A stretch of 64,000 nt of DNA from Lachnospiraceae bacterium. GTDB taxonomy: Bacteria; Bacillota; Clostridia; Lachnospirales; Lachnospiraceae. Positions 51,677 through 60,651 of this stretch are shown here, piece by piece. A program made the position numbers and the translations under genes. A model generated the notes under the pieces. It had not been told where the DNA came from. It made no database searches and worked only from the letters and a program-made list of their open reading frames with translations. The stretch covers positions 1,532,099 through 1,596,098 of the forward strand of contig LR698958.1 in assembly GCA_902381685.1 (NCBI GenBank), written 5' to 3'. How positions within the stretch are numbered: the first letter of the stretch is position 1; each line of letters starts with the position of its first letter.

Positions 51677-52759
51677 TTATTGATTTCCATACATTTCTTT
51701 GTAGTATTGCTGATAAGAACCGCTTGTGACGTTTTTCATCCAGTCTTCATGCTCCAAATACCACTGAATTGTCTTTTTAATACCCACTTCAAATTTTGTT
51801 TCAGGTGTCCAGCCCACTTCTTTTTCTATTTTATCCGGTGCAATTGCATAACGTCTGTCATGCCCTTTTCTATCTGTTACATAAGTAATGAGTGACTCTG
51901 AAATATTTTTTCTTCTCTCGTCATTTTCCGGCAAAAGTTCTAATAATGTATCTAAAATAATGTGTATAATTTCAATGTTTTGTTTTTCATTATGTCCGCC
52001 AATGTTATATGTCTCATATAATCTGCCTTTTTCCTGAACAGCATCAATTCCTCTGACATGATCTTCTACAAATAACCAATCTCTCACATTTTTCCCATCA
52101 CCGTATACCGGAAGTTTTTCCCCTTTCAACGCATTATTAATCACAAGTGGAATCAGTTTTTCAGGAAACTGATATGGTCCGTAATTATTACTGCAGTTTG
52201 TAATATTTGCAGGGAAACGATATGTGTCCATATACGCTTTTACTAAGAAATCTGATGATGCTTTACTAGCAGAGTAAGGACTGTGTGGATCATATGGCGT
52301 TGTTTCGTAAAAATATTCATCACTATTTTCCAGAGAACCATATACTTCATCTGTAGACACATGAAGAAATTTTTTATCTTCTTTATAAACACCGTCATCA
52401 ATTTCCCATGCTTTTTTTGCGGCATTTAATAATACTAAAGTTCCAAGCACATTTGTCTTAATAAAAACTTCCGGTTCTTTAATGCTTCTGTCCACATGGC
52501 TTTCTGCCGCAAAATGAACTACTCTGTCAATTTCATTTTCTGCAAATATTTTTTCAATTGAATCTCTGTCACAAATATCTGCTCTTACAAATTGATAGTT
52601 TGGAAGATTTTCTACCTCTGACAAATTTTCCAAGTTTCCTGCATAAGTTAACTTGTCCACATTAATAACTTTAATGTTTTCCCCATAAGTTTTTAACATA
52701 TAGTGAATATAGTTTGAGCCGATAAACCCTGCTCCGCCTGTTACTAAATATGTTCTCAT
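51677..52759 (-). CDS. rfbB: dTDP-glucose 4,6-dehydratase RfbB/RmlB
   Basis: A 360-residue extended short-chain dehydrogenase: [18 protein letters not shown] at the start binds [14 protein letters not shown] near 82, STDEVYGSL near 135 and the catalytic [12 protein letters not shown] near 165. The product dTDP-4-oxo-6-deoxyglucose feeds the ketoisomerase. No rfbC or rfbD (rhamnose branch) is in the window, so the intermediate is probably committed to the amino sugar here. GGAGG precedes the ATG. Confidence 0.96.
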   Translation of the reverse strand: MRTYLVTGGAGFIGSNYIHYMLKTYGENIKVINVDKLTYAGNLENLSEVENLPNYQFVRADICDRDSIEKIFAENEIDRVVHFAAESHVDRSIKEPEVFIKTNVLGTLVLLNAAKKAWEIDDGVYKEDKKFLHVSTDEVYGSLENSDEYFYETTPYDPHSPYSASKASSDFLVKAYMDTYRFPANITNCSNNYGPYQFPEKLIPLVINNALKGEKLPVYGDGKNVRDWLFVEDHVRGIDAVQEKGRLYETYNIGGHNEKQNIEIIHIILDTLLELLPENDERRKNISESLITYVTDRKGHDRRYAIAPDKIEKEVGWTPETKFEVGIKKTIQWYLEHEDWMKNVTSGSYQQYYKEMYGNQ

Positions 52760-52770
52760 TTTGCTCCTCC

Positions 52771-53328
52771 TTACATTCTAAGCCATTTCTTCTTCTCGTG
52801 ATACTCGTTCAAAACAATCCCCGCCAAACGGATATTTAATGTTTTCAACTGATGTACCATTTTTCCTACTTCTTCTCCATTTTCACAATCTTTCGCAACA
52901 ACAATGAAGTTGTTTTCGCAAACGCTTGCAATCTTCTTTGCAATACTATTTTCTTCCATACTCATCATATCCATAATGATATAATCATATTCTTTTTTGT
53001 ACTCTTCAACCAACTGTACAAATTTTTCACTATATACGATTTCTTCTAAATGGAGAGTATCCTTTAATACAACACTTTTCACCGAGCCTGATACATTCTC
53101 TGCTTTTTTTAATTCTTTTTCTAAAAAATTCTTTGTTTCCTCGCCACTTTCTTTTTGGAAAGACAGATATACAACTTTCTTACCTGCTTTTAACAGATTT
53201 TCTACAAGTTGACGTGCCACAAAAGTTTTTCCTGTCTTTCTTGATAAACTGGTAATTCCCCAAACTTTAGATTCAGATAATAAAACAATTTCTCTTAAGT
53301 TCTCAATATCAACCATTGCTCTTCCCAT
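52771..53328 (-). CDS. CpsD-like P-loop ATPase lacking a tyrosine tail
   Basis: A 185-residue MinD/BY-kinase-like protein. It has a P-loop (ITSLSRKTGKTFVARQL) near residue 25, a Walker A' region YDYIIMDMMSMEE near 125, and the FVVAKDCENGEEVG and GIVLNEYHEKKKW end. Capsule BY-kinases (CpsD) normally end in a tyrosine cluster that is autophosphorylated; this protein ends shortly after NEYHEKKKWLRM without one. The start at 53328 is supported by AGAAGGAGATAG; a frame start at 53358 overlaps the preceding gene. It likely works with the Wzz-like protein encoded just before it. Confidence 0.78.
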   Translation of the reverse strand: MGRAMVDIENLREIVLLSESKVWGITSLSRKTGKTFVARQLVENLLKAGKKVVYLSFQKESGEETKNFLEKELKKAENVSGSVKSVVLKDTLHLEEIVYSEKFVQLVEEYKKEYDYIIMDMMSMEENSIAKKIASVCENNFIVVAKDCENGEEVGKMVHQLKTLNIRLAGIVLNEYHEKKKWLRM

Positions 53329-53330
53329 AA

Positions 53331-53966
53331 CTATCTCCTTCTTACTGTAGTCAGACATTCAAGTTCCGTATAATACTGCACATCTTCTTCTGTTCGGATT
53401 TTTTTATCCGATACAAACCAGATAAATAACCCTAATGCTGCTAAAATTGCACCGACAATAAATCCTAACGCAATTTTCATAATGCTAATTCCACCTTCAT
53501 TGCTTGTACTTACCTTTTTCAATGTTTCTACACTAATGCTGTCATCTTTGTATTTTTCCTGCATCCATTTTTCAGATGCTTTCACATAACGATTTAATAA
53601 TTCTTCATCTTGTTCTACATTTTGTGCCTGCATTGTAAGTGTATAACAACTTGATTCTACTTCTGTTGTAATGCCACTTAAAAGCGCTTTTTCTTCCTTT
53701 GAAAATTCATTTGAATCTAATAATGTGTTTCCACTTATTAAACCTTTATACGCATCAAAATAAACACTTCTTTTCGTTTCAAGTGTTTCTTTCTGCTCTG
53801 TATCCAAGTCATACACTAAATAAACACTTTGTGTTACTGACGCCTCTGATTTTCCTTTCAAAACAGCACCCATTGCCCCAGCAACAATAATTCCCGCCAA
53901 AATAATCACCCAAATGTTTAAAATATACATTTTACATAATTTTCCAAAACTTAAATCTCGTTCCAT
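53331..53966 (-). CDS. Wzz/CpsC-type chain length determinant protein
   Basis: A 211-residue protein with two membrane segments (about 15-35 and 163-185) flanking an extracytoplasmic helical region. This is the topology of CpsC/Wzz copolymerases that set chain length and activate the CpsD kinase through their C-terminus. The second segment GISIMKIALGFIVGAILAAL is typical, although the usual proline-rich motif before it is weak. The ATG at 53966 follows GGAGG by 8 bases and overlaps the end of the polymerase gene. Confidence 0.82.
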   Translation of the reverse strand: MERDLSFGKLCKMYILNIWVIILAGIIVAGAMGAVLKGKSEASVTQSVYLVYDLDTEQKETLETKRSVYFDAYKGLISGNTLLDSNEFSKEEKALLSGITTEVESSCYTLTMQAQNVEQDEELLNRYVKASEKWMQEKYKDDSISVETLKKVSTSNEGGISIMKIALGFIVGAILAALGLFIWFVSDKKIRTEEDVQYYTELECLTTVRRR

Positions 53967-55234
53967 TCTTTTTTCCTCCATCGTTCATATTGTTCCATTG
54001 CCATTATCCATATAAATATCGGTATGCATGAAAAGAGTATTTCTCCCTTTATCTCAAAGACAACACAAAGTAACAATACCCACAAATACATTGTTTTGTC
54101 TGCTGAGTTCATTCTTTTCTTAAACATGCTTAGACCGAGTGGTATATAAAAACTCAAATATCTCAATAACGCAAATCCTAAACCACCAAATAATAGCGAC
54201 CGCATAATTCCTGCATCTGTTGACATATAATATCCGGTCAAAGTTGTGTACATTCCATCTCCAAACAAAATTGTTTTTATTTCAGGAACAAAAAGCATCT
54301 GCTCTATCAACACATTAGATGACTCGGTTTCAAATTTTCCTGTTTTTGCAAAAGTAACAAACAAATCAAACGCCCAGTTAAACCATGTTTTAATGGTTTC
54401 ATTTCTACTTTGCAAAACAAAAAGTGCAATACAGCCCATCAATCCTGCTACAATTACGCCGACTAAAATCTTCGGACGTTTTTTCATAAGTCTGATGAAC
54501 AGTACAACCAGCACGCAACCGCCAAATAGTGAACCTACCCTTCCATAAAACAAAGTTCCTACTAATAGAAATAATGAAATTCCCACATTCAGCCAAATTC
54601 GTTTTTGTTTTATTCTCGTTTCAATAAGATAACTGTTAAATATAATAGCCAGCACACATTTGAATGTATATTCAAAACCTGAAAATCCGCCCCAGCCATA
54701 TCTTGTTTTATATCTTGCATCCATAGCCATTAATTTAGAATGATCACTTTCTTTTATCAACTGATAAAAAATATCTTTTATACTTGGAAAAAGCATCATA
54801 ATAATTGTACTGCAGATGTATAAACAACAGGAATATATGAAATACTTCATAAACGTTTCTTTTGTTGCTTCCGGGATATTTTTAATAATTACAAGTACTA
54901 TAAATAGCATTCGTATTAGGATTTTTATCATGCCTAATATCGAGTCTGTCAGATAAGTAAAATCCCCCGTATTATAAATAACCGGTATAATTAGACTTAA
55001 ACAGATTAACAAGACTATCCCTGATACGCAAATCAACGCCTCTGAATGTGCAATAGACGAAACTATTTTCTTCAGATAGTTCAAATTCAATGCAATATAC
55101 GCAAGAGGAATAACGTAAGCCCATATATATAATACTATACTCCCTTTTGTCGTAATAAAAGGAAAAAAGTGATATGCACATAATAGTAATATCCAAAGTT
55201 TAAACTCACCTTTTTCCCAAAACAAACTTTTCAC
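53951..55234 (-). CDS. Wzy-like O-antigen/capsule polymerase
   Basis: A 427-residue protein with about ten to twelve membrane segments and a larger extracytoplasmic loop near residues 275-330, the usual layout of Wzy polymerases, which share little sequence. The motif RYGWGGFSGFEYTFKCVLAIIF near 178 and ILFGDGMYTTLTGYYMSTDAG near 318 fit this role. It polymerises repeat units outside the membrane. The start is GTG with GAAGGTG upstream. Gene context supports the call more than sequence. Confidence 0.8.
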   Translation of the reverse strand: MKSLFWEKGEFKLWILLLCAYHFFPFITTKGSIVLYIWAYVIPLAYIALNLNYLKKIVSSIAHSEALICVSGIVLLICLSLIIPVIYNTGDFTYLTDSILGMIKILIRMLFIVLVIIKNIPEATKETFMKYFIYSCCLYICSTIIMMLFPSIKDIFYQLIKESDHSKLMAMDARYKTRYGWGGFSGFEYTFKCVLAIIFNSYLIETRIKQKRIWLNVGISLFLLVGTLFYGRVGSLFGGCVLVVLFIRLMKKRPKILVGVIVAGLMGCIALFVLQSRNETIKTWFNWAFDLFVTFAKTGKFETESSNVLIEQMLFVPEIKTILFGDGMYTTLTGYYMSTDAGIMRSLLFGGLGFALLRYLSFYIPLGLSMFKKRMNSADKTMYLWVLLLCVVFEIKGEILFSCIPIFIWIMAMEQYERWRKKEWNEI

Positions 55235-55248
55235 CTATTCACCTTCTT

Positions 55249-56337
55249 TTATAACTCTTCTATTAACTGTTTCCATTGTTTCATAATCTCTTTCTCAGAA
55301 AATTTTGATAGATTTTCTTCTGCCTTCTCCGCCATCTTTTTCCTTAACGAAGTATCACAAATCAACTTTTCTATTGTTTCTGCCATTTTTTCTCTATCAT
55401 ATGGCGGAACAAGAATACCATCAACTTTATCCCGGATAATTTCTTTTGGTCCGCTTATAATATCGAAACTAACACACGGCAAATGATTCGCCTTTGCTTC
55501 CAGTAAAACTAATGGTAACCCCTCTCTATAAGAAGTTAAAACAAATATTCCCGCCTGTCCATAAATTGACGAAACATCTGATACTTCTCCTTTCAGAATA
55601 ACCTGCTTGTCCAACTTTTCTTTTTTTATTTGCTGCTCTATCTCAAAAAATGTATCTCCATTTCCATAAATGTACCATTTCCAGTCTTCGTGCTTTCCCA
55701 ACACCTTTCTCGCAACTTCCACTAAAATATCATATCCCTTTTCTTTACTGAATCTTCCAACAGATAAAATAATTTTGGAATCAGAATTATATTCTGAACA
55801 GTTATTCAATACCTCTTCTGTTATGCTGTTATAAATAAAATCCACCTTTTTATCAGATAACCTGAATTTTTCTTTATAATCTTCCGCGTTTTGTTTCGTC
55901 AGCGTAATTACTTTTTTAGAAAAAATGGAAGTCATATAACGTACCATTGTAATCTTCTTTTCATGCCATCTGCTTAATAAAGCTTCATGGTCGCAAAAAA
56001 CATTTTTACACTTCAGACCAAATGTCATCAAAATTACCGGAAGCGAAACCTGAAATCCCATTAAAAATAAAATATCAATCTCTTTTTCTTTAATCAATTT
56101 TCTTAATTTTTTTCTTCCTTTTATGAGAACTTCTCTTCCTCTGCAATCTTCTTCCGTTAAATATTCTAATCCTTTTATTTCAGAATTAAGAATATATTTT
56201 GTTTTTTCTCCACTTTTTACCAGAGATACTATATAAACTTCGTAATCTTTACTTAGTTTATTTGCCAAACCAACCAGTACCTGATTGATTCCGCCTAAAA
56301 TACTCATATCCCATGAAATAAACATTATTCTCTTCAT
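55249..56337 (-). CDS. Glycosyltransferase family 4 protein
   Basis: A 362-residue GT-B enzyme. N-terminal domain: MFISWDMSILGGINQVLVGLANKL. C-terminal nucleotide-sugar domain: KIILSVGRFSKEKGYDILVEVA near 190 and VLTSYREGLPLVLLEAKANHLPCVSFD near 270, with the two glutamates of the EX7E motif. It transfers a sugar with retention of configuration. Donor unknown. Ends before a short gap to the polymerase. Confidence 0.92.
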   Translation of the reverse strand: MKRIMFISWDMSILGGINQVLVGLANKLSKDYEVYIVSLVKSGEKTKYILNSEIKGLEYLTEEDCRGREVLIKGRKKLRKLIKEKEIDILFLMGFQVSLPVILMTFGLKCKNVFCDHEALLSRWHEKKITMVRYMTSIFSKKVITLTKQNAEDYKEKFRLSDKKVDFIYNSITEEVLNNCSEYNSDSKIILSVGRFSKEKGYDILVEVARKVLGKHEDWKWYIYGNGDTFFEIEQQIKKEKLDKQVILKGEVSDVSSIYGQAGIFVLTSYREGLPLVLLEAKANHLPCVSFDIISGPKEIIRDKVDGILVPPYDREKMAETIEKLICDTSLRKKMAEKAEENLSKFSEKEIMKQWKQLIEEL

Positions 56338-56350
56338 CAGATATTCTCCA

Positions 56351-57409
56351 TTATTTCAATTTATCAAATGCTGTTTTTGATTTTGTCTGCATTGCATATA
56401 TCATTTTTCCTAACAACAGATTCATCAATGCAACTTTACTTTTAAATACTAAATTACATACCTTTTCCTGCTTAGAGTTTCCTTTTGCATTTTGACACGC
56501 TTCTTTTGAATGTGTATCTTTTAGTAATTTTTTCACACGGTCAAACTGCTCTTTAAAACTATAATTGCCTGCCGGTGAACAATTTCTTACAATACCGGCA
56601 ACAGCATGCTTAATATATATATTAGCAACCTGCTCTTTACAATTTTCTTCATAGACACCATTTTTTTCAAGCAAATTTTTCATACAATCGAATCTTAAGT
56701 TCATAATTTGAAGAAAATCCGGTAAAAATTTCTGTGTCAGCGCATCTTTTGATGCCTTTATATAGTGGTATCCCGTACAACATACAACGGATAACGTAGA
56801 AATTTCATTCCAAAATTCTGTATTGAAAATAAAATCCTCAATTAATACCTGTTTTGAGAAAACAAGTTTCTTCCTCTCTATAATCTCTCTTCTGTATAGT
56901 TTGTTCCATGTATATGCAAACATTTTTGCCGTATCAATATAGGCGGCTCTGGAAATAACTTCCGCTTTTTTATTCCAATAGCCCGGCTGTGTCTTTACTT
57001 CTCTACTGATATTAACCTGTTTTCTATTTTCTTCCATTGTATCGTGTTTATAACCGGATACGATTAAATCTGCCCCTTTACCTTCCCGAAACATTCTCTC
57101 AAAGGTATCTTCTTCTACCCAGTCATCTGCGTCAACAAATCCGACATATTCTCCAGTTGCAATTTCCAACGCAGAATTTCTGGCAGCACTTAACCCTTCA
57201 TTTTTATCTTTTTTAATTAAACGAATTCTGTTATCTCCTTCTGCCAGTTTCTCCAAAACCTTTCTTGTGGAATCTTTACTTCCATCATCAACCGCTATAA
57301 TTTCAATGTCCTTTAAACTCTGTTTTGAAATACTTCCTATACAATTTTCAACTACTTTTTCCGCATTATATGCAGGAACAATTACACTTACTGCAATTCT
57401 ATTCTCCAT
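56351..57409 (-). CDS. Glycosyltransferase family 2 protein (CpsI/WcaA-like)
   Basis: A 352-residue GT-A enzyme: VSVIVPAYNAEKVVENCIGSISKQSLKDIEIIAVDDGSKDSTRKVL and GEYVGFVDADDWVEEDTF near residue 85 with the DxDD metal motif. The start is the ATG at 57409 that overlaps the upstream stop codon (TAATG), with GGTGGGAAG before it. A longer frame to 57508 lies inside the previous gene. It adds a sugar to the lipid-linked repeat; donor unknown. Confidence 0.9.
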   Translation of the reverse strand: MENRIAVSVIVPAYNAEKVVENCIGSISKQSLKDIEIIAVDDGSKDSTRKVLEKLAEGDNRIRLIKKDKNEGLSAARNSALEIATGEYVGFVDADDWVEEDTFERMFREGKGADLIVSGYKHDTMEENRKQVNISREVKTQPGYWNKKAEVISRAAYIDTAKMFAYTWNKLYRREIIERKKLVFSKQVLIEDFIFNTEFWNEISTLSVVCCTGYHYIKASKDALTQKFLPDFLQIMNLRFDCMKNLLEKNGVYEENCKEQVANIYIKHAVAGIVRNCSPAGNYSFKEQFDRVKKLLKDTHSKEACQNAKGNSKQEKVCNLVFKSKVALMNLLLGKMIYAMQTKSKTAFDKLK

Positions 57410-58470
57410 TATCTTCCCACCTTTAATTTGGTAAATAATTTTGTATTTTTCGTCTTCACATAAGTGATTGTTTTTGCCTCTAAATAAGTGAGGAAAGTAC
57501 AGTGCCACTTAATCGGCAATAACAATATTTTCATATAAAGAGAACGTGGTTTTGCCAATTTACCCATCTCATTAATTCTCGGATTCTGCAGCATTTTTTT
57601 GATTTCTTTTTTCTTTTCTTTTGCTGTCATCTCACATTTCGGGTTTGTAATATTTTCCACGCAGCCAACAAAACGTTCCATATAACGTCTTGCAATCATT
57701 TCCATGCTTTCCGGTCCCCCAACTTTCCATTCTTTGTAAAGATTTACCATCCAGCCATGCTCTTCCTCACGTTTTTCATACATTCCCGGTCTGTATGCCG
57801 CTGTCTCCGATTCTGTTCTCGCTCTGAGGAAATGGTAATACTGTTTAGAAGTTACCGTAACTCTCTCCACATTTCTTACCACACTTACGTTAAACGGAAA
57901 ATCGTCCCAAAACGTTGTTGGAAAACGTAAATTATTTTCCATAACGTATTTTGCCTCAAACAATTTGTTCCACGGCGTATATAAAAGATTTTTGTCAAAT
58001 AATTTGTACGCATTTCTGCGGAAAGTTTCTTTATTCGGATAAACCGCGTCTTCCACCACATAATTGTCGGTCATAAATTGACCATCTCCAATAAACGTAT
58101 CAATATAAAATCCTGCCACAACAAGTTGTGCATTGTCACGTTTTGCAAGATTATACATATCCTCTAACATGGTAGGCTCTGCCCAGTCGTCTGAATCAAG
58201 GAAATAGAAATATTCTCCTTTTGCCATTTCAATCGCCATGTTTCTGGCACTTGGAGCACCACCGTTTTCTTTATGAATCACACGGATTCTGTGATCCTTC
58301 TCTGCATAAGCATCACAGATTTCTCCACTTTTATCAGGAGTTCCGTCATCTACAATTAAAAATTCCCAATCTTTTAATGTCTGTGCCTGAATACTTTCAA
58401 TGGCTTTTCCCACATATTCTTCTACCTTATATACAGGCATAATGATACTTACTTTAATATTATTTTCCAT
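57409..58470 (-). CDS. Glycosyltransferase family 2 protein (CpsI/WcaA-like), second copy
   Basis: A 353-residue GT-A enzyme: VSIIMPVYKVEEYVGKAIESIQAQTLKDWEFLIVDDGTPDKSG, and GEYFYFLDSDDWAEPTMLED near residue 88 with DxDD. It is similar to its neighbour at 56351-57409, so the two probably arose by duplication. The start MENNIKVSI at 58470 aligns with family members but has a weak ribosome binding site. An ATG at 58518 overlapping the upstream stop (ATGA) is an alternative that would add 16 residues. Confidence 0.88.
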   Translation of the reverse strand: MENNIKVSIIMPVYKVEEYVGKAIESIQAQTLKDWEFLIVDDGTPDKSGEICDAYAEKDHRIRVIHKENGGAPSARNMAIEMAKGEYFYFLDSDDWAEPTMLEDMYNLAKRDNAQLVVAGFYIDTFIGDGQFMTDNYVVEDAVYPNKETFRRNAYKLFDKNLLYTPWNKLFEAKYVMENNLRFPTTFWDDFPFNVSVVRNVERVTVTSKQYYHFLRARTESETAAYRPGMYEKREEEHGWMVNLYKEWKVGGPESMEMIARRYMERFVGCVENITNPKCEMTAKEKKKEIKKMLQNPRINEMGKLAKPRSLYMKILLLPIKWHCTFLTYLEAKTITYVKTKNTKLFTKLKVGR

Positions 58471-58514
58471 CTTTTCTACTTGTATAGTTACTGACCAGTT
58501 ACTATACTCCCCTT

Positions 58515-59543
58515 TCATCGTTTACTTTTTTGTTTTCCACAATATACATTTCTTAATAATGTTATTTTATGTACCACATAAATCATGGCAATAGACCAAA
58601 TCACTTTACATGCAAATACAACTACCAGTCCCGTCGGATAAGAAAATTTCCCACTCAATACGGACCATGGAAATGTATTTAATTCAACTAAGTGAAAACA
58701 TAATACAATCAAAGAATTTTTTCCATATAAACTTAATAATTCTGCGATTTTTCCACATTTTTTCTCAAGAAATTTTGAAAACTTCAAAATCAGAAACGTT
58801 GCGCTAACGGCTCCTATCACATCTAGAAATCCTCCTCCATAATTGTTTCCAACCATATAAAGTTTTCCACTGTATATAACCGCTATACCCCAAAATATTG
58901 CAGATAAACAAAATACTTGTTTGTTATTCCCATATATTTGTAACATGTTTTTCTGTTTTATAAAATATCCTATCTGAATAAAGAAAATTGCACTTAATCC
59001 CGCCTGTACACTCATTGGTAACCATACTATTTTCGCAGTAAAATAACCTATTATAGAAAGTACAGTTCCCCATACATATAGATTTTTGCTTTTTAAAAGG
59101 AAATGAAAAATAACATCTGCCCAAAACATTGCCAGCAAAAACCAAATTGCCCCAATTATCCTAAAGTTCCACTTTAAAAAATGTGTAAAGGTTCCGCTTC
59201 CATAAAGAGCAGCCAGAATCCATGACTTTGCATTTTCTAAAATTCCTGTCATTCCAATCCCTTGTCGCAATTGAAATAATGTAGAAAATGCAATAACAAA
59301 AATACATGTCATTATATATGGTAATATTAATGTCTTCACCTTCGTTATAATATATTTACTGTCACTAATTTCTTTTTTCTTGAAAAAATATCCGTTAATC
59401 AAAAAGAATAACGGCATATGGAAACTAAAAATAAAATCTCCCATTTTTGCCGGAATTGACATATGACCTAAAACAACTGCTAACATTCCAATTCCTTTTG
59501 CAATATCAAATGATTTTTCTCTCTGGTTCATGCCCACTTTCAT
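58515..59543 (-). CDS. Acyltransferase 3 family membrane protein (sugar O-acetyltransferase-like)
   Basis: A 342-residue protein with about ten membrane segments. The start SFDIAKGIGMLAVVLGHMSIPAKMGDFIFSFHMPLFFLINGYFF contains the conserved histidine of GHM and the FHMPLFFLINGYFF motif of the acyltransferase 3 family. These enzymes O-acetylate surface sugars during or after export. Located between glf and the glycosyltransferases. AAGGA precedes the ATG. The acyl group is inferred. Confidence 0.88.
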   Translation of the reverse strand: MKVGMNQREKSFDIAKGIGMLAVVLGHMSIPAKMGDFIFSFHMPLFFLINGYFFKKKEISDSKYIITKVKTLILPYIMTCIFVIAFSTLFQLRQGIGMTGILENAKSWILAALYGSGTFTHFLKWNFRIIGAIWFLLAMFWADVIFHFLLKSKNLYVWGTVLSIIGYFTAKIVWLPMSVQAGLSAIFFIQIGYFIKQKNMLQIYGNNKQVFCLSAIFWGIAVIYSGKLYMVGNNYGGGFLDVIGAVSATFLILKFSKFLEKKCGKIAELLSLYGKNSLIVLCFHLVELNTFPWSVLSGKFSYPTGLVVVFACKVIWSIAMIYVVHKITLLRNVYCGKQKSKR

Positions 59544-59550
59544 CTTGTCC

Positions 59551-60651
59551 TTACGCTAACTCTTTTTCCACTAACTGAAATGCAGATTCAATTACCTTGT
59601 CCATATCATAATACTTATATTCTGCCAAACGGCCACCTAAAATCAAGTTGCTTTCTTTATCTGCCTTTGCTCTGTATTTCTGATACAATTCCTGATTCTT
59701 CTCATCATTAATCGGATAATACGGCTCCATTCCCTCTTTCCAGTCTGCCGGATATTCTTTAGTAATGACCGTCTTGTCCTGTGTACCATATTCAAAATGT
59801 TTATGCTCAATCACGCGGGTATACAGTGTTTCTCTATCCGTATAGTTTACAACCGCCACCCCTTGATGGTTCTCTTCATTTAATACTTCTGATTCAAAAT
59901 GAAGGCTTCTGTATTCCAATTTCCCATAGCAGAAATCATAGAGGGAATCCAAAGTTCCCGTATAAAGCACCTTTTCTCCTAAAGCGCTGTATTTTTCTCT
60001 ATTCTCATTGTAATCTACACCAAGTTCTACATCGCAGCCTTCAAACAATGCATTGATTAAAACATTGTAACCACCAACAGGAATACCCTGATATAAATCA
60101 TTAAAATAATTATTGTCATAAGTATATCTGACTGGTAACCTTTTAATGATAAATGACGGAAGATCTTTACAGTCTCTCCCCCATTGTTTCTCAGTGTATC
60201 CCTTAATTAATTTCTTATAAATATCTTCTCCGACCAAGCTGATCGCCTGCTCTTCAAGATTTTGTGGCTCTCCGCTGATTACTGCACGCTGTCTGTCAAT
60301 AATCTCTTTCGCTTCCTTCGGTGTGGCCACACCCCACATTTTGCTGAATGTGTTCATATTGAATGGCATATTATAAATTTCACCTTTATAATTTGCAATC
60401 GGAGAATTTGTATAACGGTTAAATTCAACCAATGAATTTACAAAATCCCACACTTGGCGGTTACTTGTATGGAAGATGTGCGCCCCATATTTATGCACAT
60501 GGATTCCTTCCACGTCTTCACAATAAATATTTCCACCTAATGTTTCTCTTTTTTCCACTACTAAACATTTTTTACCCTGCTTACGCGCAAAATAAGCAAA
60601 TGTTCCCGCAAATAATCCTCCGCCTACAATGACATAATCATATTTCTTCAT
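59551..60651 (-). CDS. glf: UDP-galactopyranose mutase
   Basis: Glf converts UDP-galactopyranose to UDP-galactofuranose, using reduced FAD. The 366-residue protein starts with DYVIVGGGLFAGTFAYFARKQGKKCLVVEKRETLGGN (FAD binding). It contains HKYGAHIFHTSNRQVWDFVN near residue 53, YTEKQWGRDCKDLP near 150, RLPVRYTYDNNYFNDLYQGIP near 170 and LILGGRLAEYKYYDMDKVIESA near the end. The ATG overlaps the stop codon of the initiating transferase gene. It indicates that the polymer contains galactofuranose. Confidence 0.96.
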   Translation of the reverse strand: MKKYDYVIVGGGLFAGTFAYFARKQGKKCLVVEKRETLGGNIYCEDVEGIHVHKYGAHIFHTSNRQVWDFVNSLVEFNRYTNSPIANYKGEIYNMPFNMNTFSKMWGVATPKEAKEIIDRQRAVISGEPQNLEEQAISLVGEDIYKKLIKGYTEKQWGRDCKDLPSFIIKRLPVRYTYDNNYFNDLYQGIPVGGYNVLINALFEGCDVELGVDYNENREKYSALGEKVLYTGTLDSLYDFCYGKLEYRSLHFESEVLNEENHQGVAVVNYTDRETLYTRVIEHKHFEYGTQDKTVITKEYPADWKEGMEPYYPINDEKNQELYQKYRAKADKESNLILGGRLAEYKYYDMDKVIESAFQLVEKELA

